Shown: positions 61,553-64,000 of the stretch, piece by piece | Position numbering within the stretch: position 1 is the first letter of the stretch | Layout of the letters: each line of letters starts with the position of its first letter | Source of the DNA: Halorhabdus tiamatea SARL4B | Lineage (GTDB): Archaea; Halobacteriota; Halobacteria; Halobacteriales; Haloarculaceae | Direction of reading: 5' to 3' | DNA: 64,000 nt | Assembly: GCF_000470655.1 (NCBI RefSeq) | Contig: NC_021921.1 | Span: forward strand, 1,674,001-1,738,000 | Notes under the pieces: generated by a model | The model's database searches: none | What the model was told of the DNA's origin: nothing | The model's input: the letters and a program-made list of their open reading frames with translations, nothing else | Position numbers and translations under genes: made by a program

Positions 61553-61760
61553 CCCGGTGTGGGCGGCGATCGGAGATCCCTGGCCGCAGGCGAACAGCGA
61601 TCAAAGACAGAGCTCAGCATCCGATTAGTGAAATTCCCGGGACAAAACGAACCTCGACCACTACCCGCGCAAACCCAAACGATAGGTGAGACGGGCACCG
61701 ACATCTCGGTATGAGAAGCGACGTGAACCGGGGCGATCGACCGACCGACGACAGCGAGCC

Positions 61761-62552
61761 ATGATCGTCGCCGACCTCCACGTCCACACGACGCGATCCG
61801 ACGGCACCCTCCCACCTGAGGCCGTCAGCGACGCCGCTCGGGCAGTCGACCTCGAGGCGGTCGCCGTGACCGACCACGACCGCCTCCCGCCCGTCGACGC
61901 GCCGGTCGTCGAGCGCGACGGCGTGACCGTGATCGCCGGGATCGAACTCCGGGTGACGACCGGCGAGCAACGGCTGGATCTCCTCGGCTTTGGCGTCGAT
62001 CCGACGCCCGAGCTTCGCGCCGAGACCGACCGCCTCCAGGCCGACCGCATCGAGCGCGCCCGGCAGATCGTCGACTGCGTCGAGGACCGCCTCGGCGTCG
62101 ACCTGGACCTCGAAATGCACGACGGCATCGGCCGGCCACACATCGCGCGGGCGATCGCAGAGAGTTCCGCCCCTTACGACGCCCAGAGCGCGTTCGAGGC
62201 CCTCATCGGGACGGACAGACCCTGCTACGTCGCCCGGGACCTCCCCGCCTTCGAGCGCGGTCGGGCACTCCTCGCGGACGCGGCGGCGCTCGTCGGTCTG
62301 GCCCATCCCCTCCGATACGACGATCCGGAGGGCGCGCTGGCCCACGCCGCGGACCTCGACGCGGTCGAACGCAACTATCCCTACGACGGCGCGGTCGATA
62401 TGACATCAGTCGAGGACGTGATCGCGACCCACGACCTCCTCGCGACGGGCGGAAGCGACGCTCACGGGGAGACCCTCGGGAAGGCCGGGCTGGAACGGGA
62501 CGCGTACGAGCGCGTGCAGACAGCCCTCGGGGACGGATCTGCCGAGTCCTGA
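61761..62552 (+). CDS. PHP-domain metal-dependent phosphoesterase
   Basis: 263 residues. PHP motifs: DLHVHTTRSDGTLPPEAVSD (H7, H9 and D14 region), AVTDHDRLPPV (TDHD, about 37-40), IAGIELRV (E, about 62), GLAHPLRYDDPEGAL (H, about 176) and GGSDAHGETLG (DAH, about 232-234). Related proteins remove 3'-phosphate from nucleoside or histidinol phosphates. ATG 61761 starts exactly before the first metal motif. Confidence 0.92.
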   Translation: MIVADLHVHTTRSDGTLPPEAVSDAARAVDLEAVAVTDHDRLPPVDAPVVERDGVTVIAGIELRVTTGEQRLDLLGFGVDPTPELRAETDRLQADRIERARQIVDCVEDRLGVDLDLEMHDGIGRPHIARAIAESSAPYDAQSAFEALIGTDRPCYVARDLPAFERGRALLADAAALVGLAHPLRYDDPEGALAHAADLDAVERNYPYDGAVDMTSVEDVIATHDLLATGGSDAHGETLGKAGLERDAYERVQTALGDGSAES

Positions 62553-62643
62553 CACTGGCGTCACTGGGCCGTCAACGGCGATCGTCTGCCGTCCGTCGGA
62601 CGAGAACGGTGGGTTCAATGCCGCGGCCCACGTAGATGCAGGT

Positions 62644-62808
62644 ATGCAGTGTCACTACTGCGATCGGGACGCGGACGTCGCGGTCGAGAAAGACGGCGTC
62701 ACGGTGGGTCTCTGTGAGGATCACTTCCGCGAGCGGATGTCGGAACTGGCCGACAGCGAGTGGCTCGAAGGTGTCAGCGACGACCTCGACGTCGAAGGCA
62801 TCGAGTGA
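62644..62808 (+). CDS. small zinc-finger protein (DUF6757-like)
   Basis: 54 residues, MQCHYCDRDADVAVEKDGVT then VGLCEDHFRERMSELADSEW. CxxC (C3, C6) and C24 with H27 can bind one zinc. Acidic, halophile-like tail. Function unknown; similar short zinc proteins are widespread in haloarchaea. Confidence 0.8.
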   Translation: MQCHYCDRDADVAVEKDGVTVGLCEDHFRERMSELADSEWLEGVSDDLDVEGIE

Positions 62809-62874
62809 GCGCCGCCGTGCCCGAATTTCGAACGGTCTCCAGACCAAGTCGGACTGGATCGCTACCTGTGCTCG

Positions 62875-63657
62875 TCACTTCTCTAGGGTGTGTTCTTCCA
62901 GCCACGCGAGCAACTCGTCGGAGACGGCCCCGCTCTCGCTGAGGAAAAAGAGATGCCCGCCCTCGACCCGGCGATGCTCCCCGCGCGGAAGCTCTTCGGC
63001 CAGCCGGGCCGTCGCCGCAGGGTCGACCACGGCGTCGTCGGTGCCACTCATCACGAGCGCCGGCGTCGTGATCTCGTAGAGATCCTCGAGATCGGCTCCG
63101 AGCCACGCCGCCTGCTGGTCACGAAAGCGCGCCGGTTCGGCGTCGTCTGTCGATCGCCACTCGGCGATCTGCTCGATCGTTTCTGGATGGGCTGTCGGGA
63201 CGCCGGGACCGAAGGCAAGGTCGAGCGAGTCTCGCAGGGCGTCAGGGTCCTCGGTTGGCGCAGCCAGGGCCGAGAGAGCGTCCTCGTCGACGGCCGCGCC
63301 GGGGGCCGTCCCGAGGAGCGTGAGGCTCGCAACCCGATCGTGCCGACGGGCGTACTCCAGTGCGATCGCGCCGCCCAGTCCCGCGCCGACGAGGTGGACG
63401 CGCCGCGAGCCGACGGCGGAGACGACCGTCTCCAGATCGGCGACGAGCGTCGAGAGCGCATAGGGGCCGGCAGGCGTGTCGGACTCGCCAGTCCCGCGCA
63501 GGTCCCAGACGACGGCCTCGTAGGGGCCGGCGACGGCGGCGTGCTGGTAACTCCAGAGCCACGCGCCGAACCCGATGTCGTTGACGAAGACGACAGTCGG
63601 GCCGGAACCGGTCACGTCGTACCGAAGGGTCACGCCGTCGCGATCGACTGTCGGCAT
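62875..63657 (-). CDS. alpha/beta-hydrolase-fold protein lacking the nucleophile Ser
   Basis: 260 residues, MPTVDRDGVTLRYDVTGSGP start. Oxyanion region VVFVNDIGFGAWLW, nucleophile-elbow RRVHLVGAGLGGAIALEYARRHDR where GxSxG reads GAGLG (Gly instead of Ser), acid Asp in VMSGTDDAVVDPAA and catalytic His in VEGGHLFFLSES. The rest of the fold is normal, so it may be a pseudoenzyme, a cofactor-free dioxygenase-like protein or a binding protein. ATG 63657 fits the fold; the upstream frame is not conserved in character. Confidence 0.85.
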   Translation of the reverse strand: MPTVDRDGVTLRYDVTGSGPTVVFVNDIGFGAWLWSYQHAAVAGPYEAVVWDLRGTGESDTPAGPYALSTLVADLETVVSAVGSRRVHLVGAGLGGAIALEYARRHDRVASLTLLGTAPGAAVDEDALSALAAPTEDPDALRDSLDLAFGPGVPTAHPETIEQIAEWRSTDDAEPARFRDQQAAWLGADLEDLYEITTPALVMSGTDDAVVDPAATARLAEELPRGEHRRVEGGHLFFLSESGAVSDELLAWLEEHTLEK

Positions 63658-63757
63658 AGTCGAGTGGTGCGAGCGCCCGCTCAAAGGGCTACCGGTGACG
63701 ACCGCGTGATTGCGGGGACCACCGAAGCTAAAACCCCTCGTGTCCAATCCGGCGGTA

Positions 63758-64000
63758 ATGGGGATTGCAGCGTTTATCGACGCCGTCGAGGACCAGCAGA
63801 AGACGGTGACTGTCCTCAACCGTGAGTCGGTCGATCCGCTCTATCGCATGCTTGAAGGGATGTTCGACGACGACAGCGTCACCGTCACCGAGAGCCAGGA
63901 CCCCGACGCACCGGGCGACGTCGTCCTCCTCCGTGACGAACAGACGGGGTCGCTGGCGATCTCACAGCTGGGCGAGATCAGCGAGACGCTGTTGCTCGTC
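63758..64000 (+). CDS. DICT sensory domain protein (3' part off the window)
   Basis: The first 81 codons: MGIAAFIDAVEDQQKTVTVL, NRESVDPLYRMLEGMFDDDS, and VVLLRDEQTGSLAISQLGEI. This matches the start of DICT-domain proteins, archaeal/cyanobacterial sensors linked to light or redox. Whether other domains follow cannot be seen. The gene continues beyond 64000. Confidence 0.75.
   Translation, partial: MGIAAFIDAVEDQQKTVTVLNRESVDPLYRMLEGMFDDDSVTVTESQDPDAPGDVVLLRDEQTGSLAISQLGEISETLLLV

Overview
The window looks like a chromosomal stretch from an extremely halophilic archaeon (class Halobacteria). The evidence is the high GC content, strongly acidic proteins, TATA boxes placed for leaderless transcripts, Tat-type secretion signals, and marker genes: archaeal S19e, S24e and S27ae, NreA, the Kae1-Bud32 fusion, class I LysS, RfcC, an ISH3-type transposase, and the MoxR/DUF58/DUF7269/DUF7519 cluster. 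Two secreted GH11 xylanases suggest a polysaccharide-degrading, Halorhabdus-like organism; the genus is an inference.

Layout. 1-12259 is core: PP-loop ATPase, PDCD5 and S19e; a UPF0104-type membrane protein; ThiL; two M50 site-2-type proteases; PyrH; LysS; and the DNA-repair protein NreA with a C-terminal PCNA-binding motif. 12260-21118 is the most unusual part. A 1477-residue secreted protein (signal peptide, TSP3-type calcium repeats, VWA domain, C-terminal HExxH metalloprotease-like domain) is followed on the same strand by an alternating series of C-terminal protease cassettes and small lipoprotein genes. The protease cassettes decay with distance from the main gene while every lipoprotein frame stays open. 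This matches the logic of polymorphic toxin / orphan toxin-immunity arrays, but here with a protease-like effector and lipoproteins as candidate protectors.

21492-23765 holds a TrmB-like regulator and hemL. 23860-27300 is an accessory patch with remnants of IS5-like and IS110-like elements, an ISH3-type element with 15-bp terminal inverted repeats, and short tandem repeats. 27726-32133 holds a methyltransferase, a cupin, a LOG-like protein, a glutamate-cysteine-ligase-like protein, a DUF7119 gene and tRNA-Lys(TTT). 32336-35248 holds two paralogous GH11 xylanases with different accessory modules (ricin-type trefoil versus CBM6 plus PKD) and an identical 18-bp promoter block.

35357-40225 holds a BtuF-like protein, a UspA protein, a membrane-anchored LolA-like protein with a tryptophan nonapeptide repeat, and a MacB-like ABC exporter. 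40285-46741 is information processing (RfcC, S24e, S27ae, Kae1-Bud32, DUF5814 helicase) plus one SDR oxidoreductase. 46844-54172 carries an M48 peptidase and the DUF4129/DUF7269/DUF58/DUF7519 operon facing a MoxR ATPase. 54322-58435 has an SLC13-type transporter and a dockerin-bearing 5'-nucleotidase-like protein with an altered metal site.

58678-61552 looks like a decayed integration site: foldback repeats, tRNA-Pro(TGG) with a duplicated 3' end, an integrase fragment and two VapBC-type toxin-antitoxin pairs with palindromic operators. The window closes with a PHP-domain protein, a small zinc-finger protein, an alpha/beta hydrolase lacking its nucleophilic serine, and the start of a DICT-domain gene.
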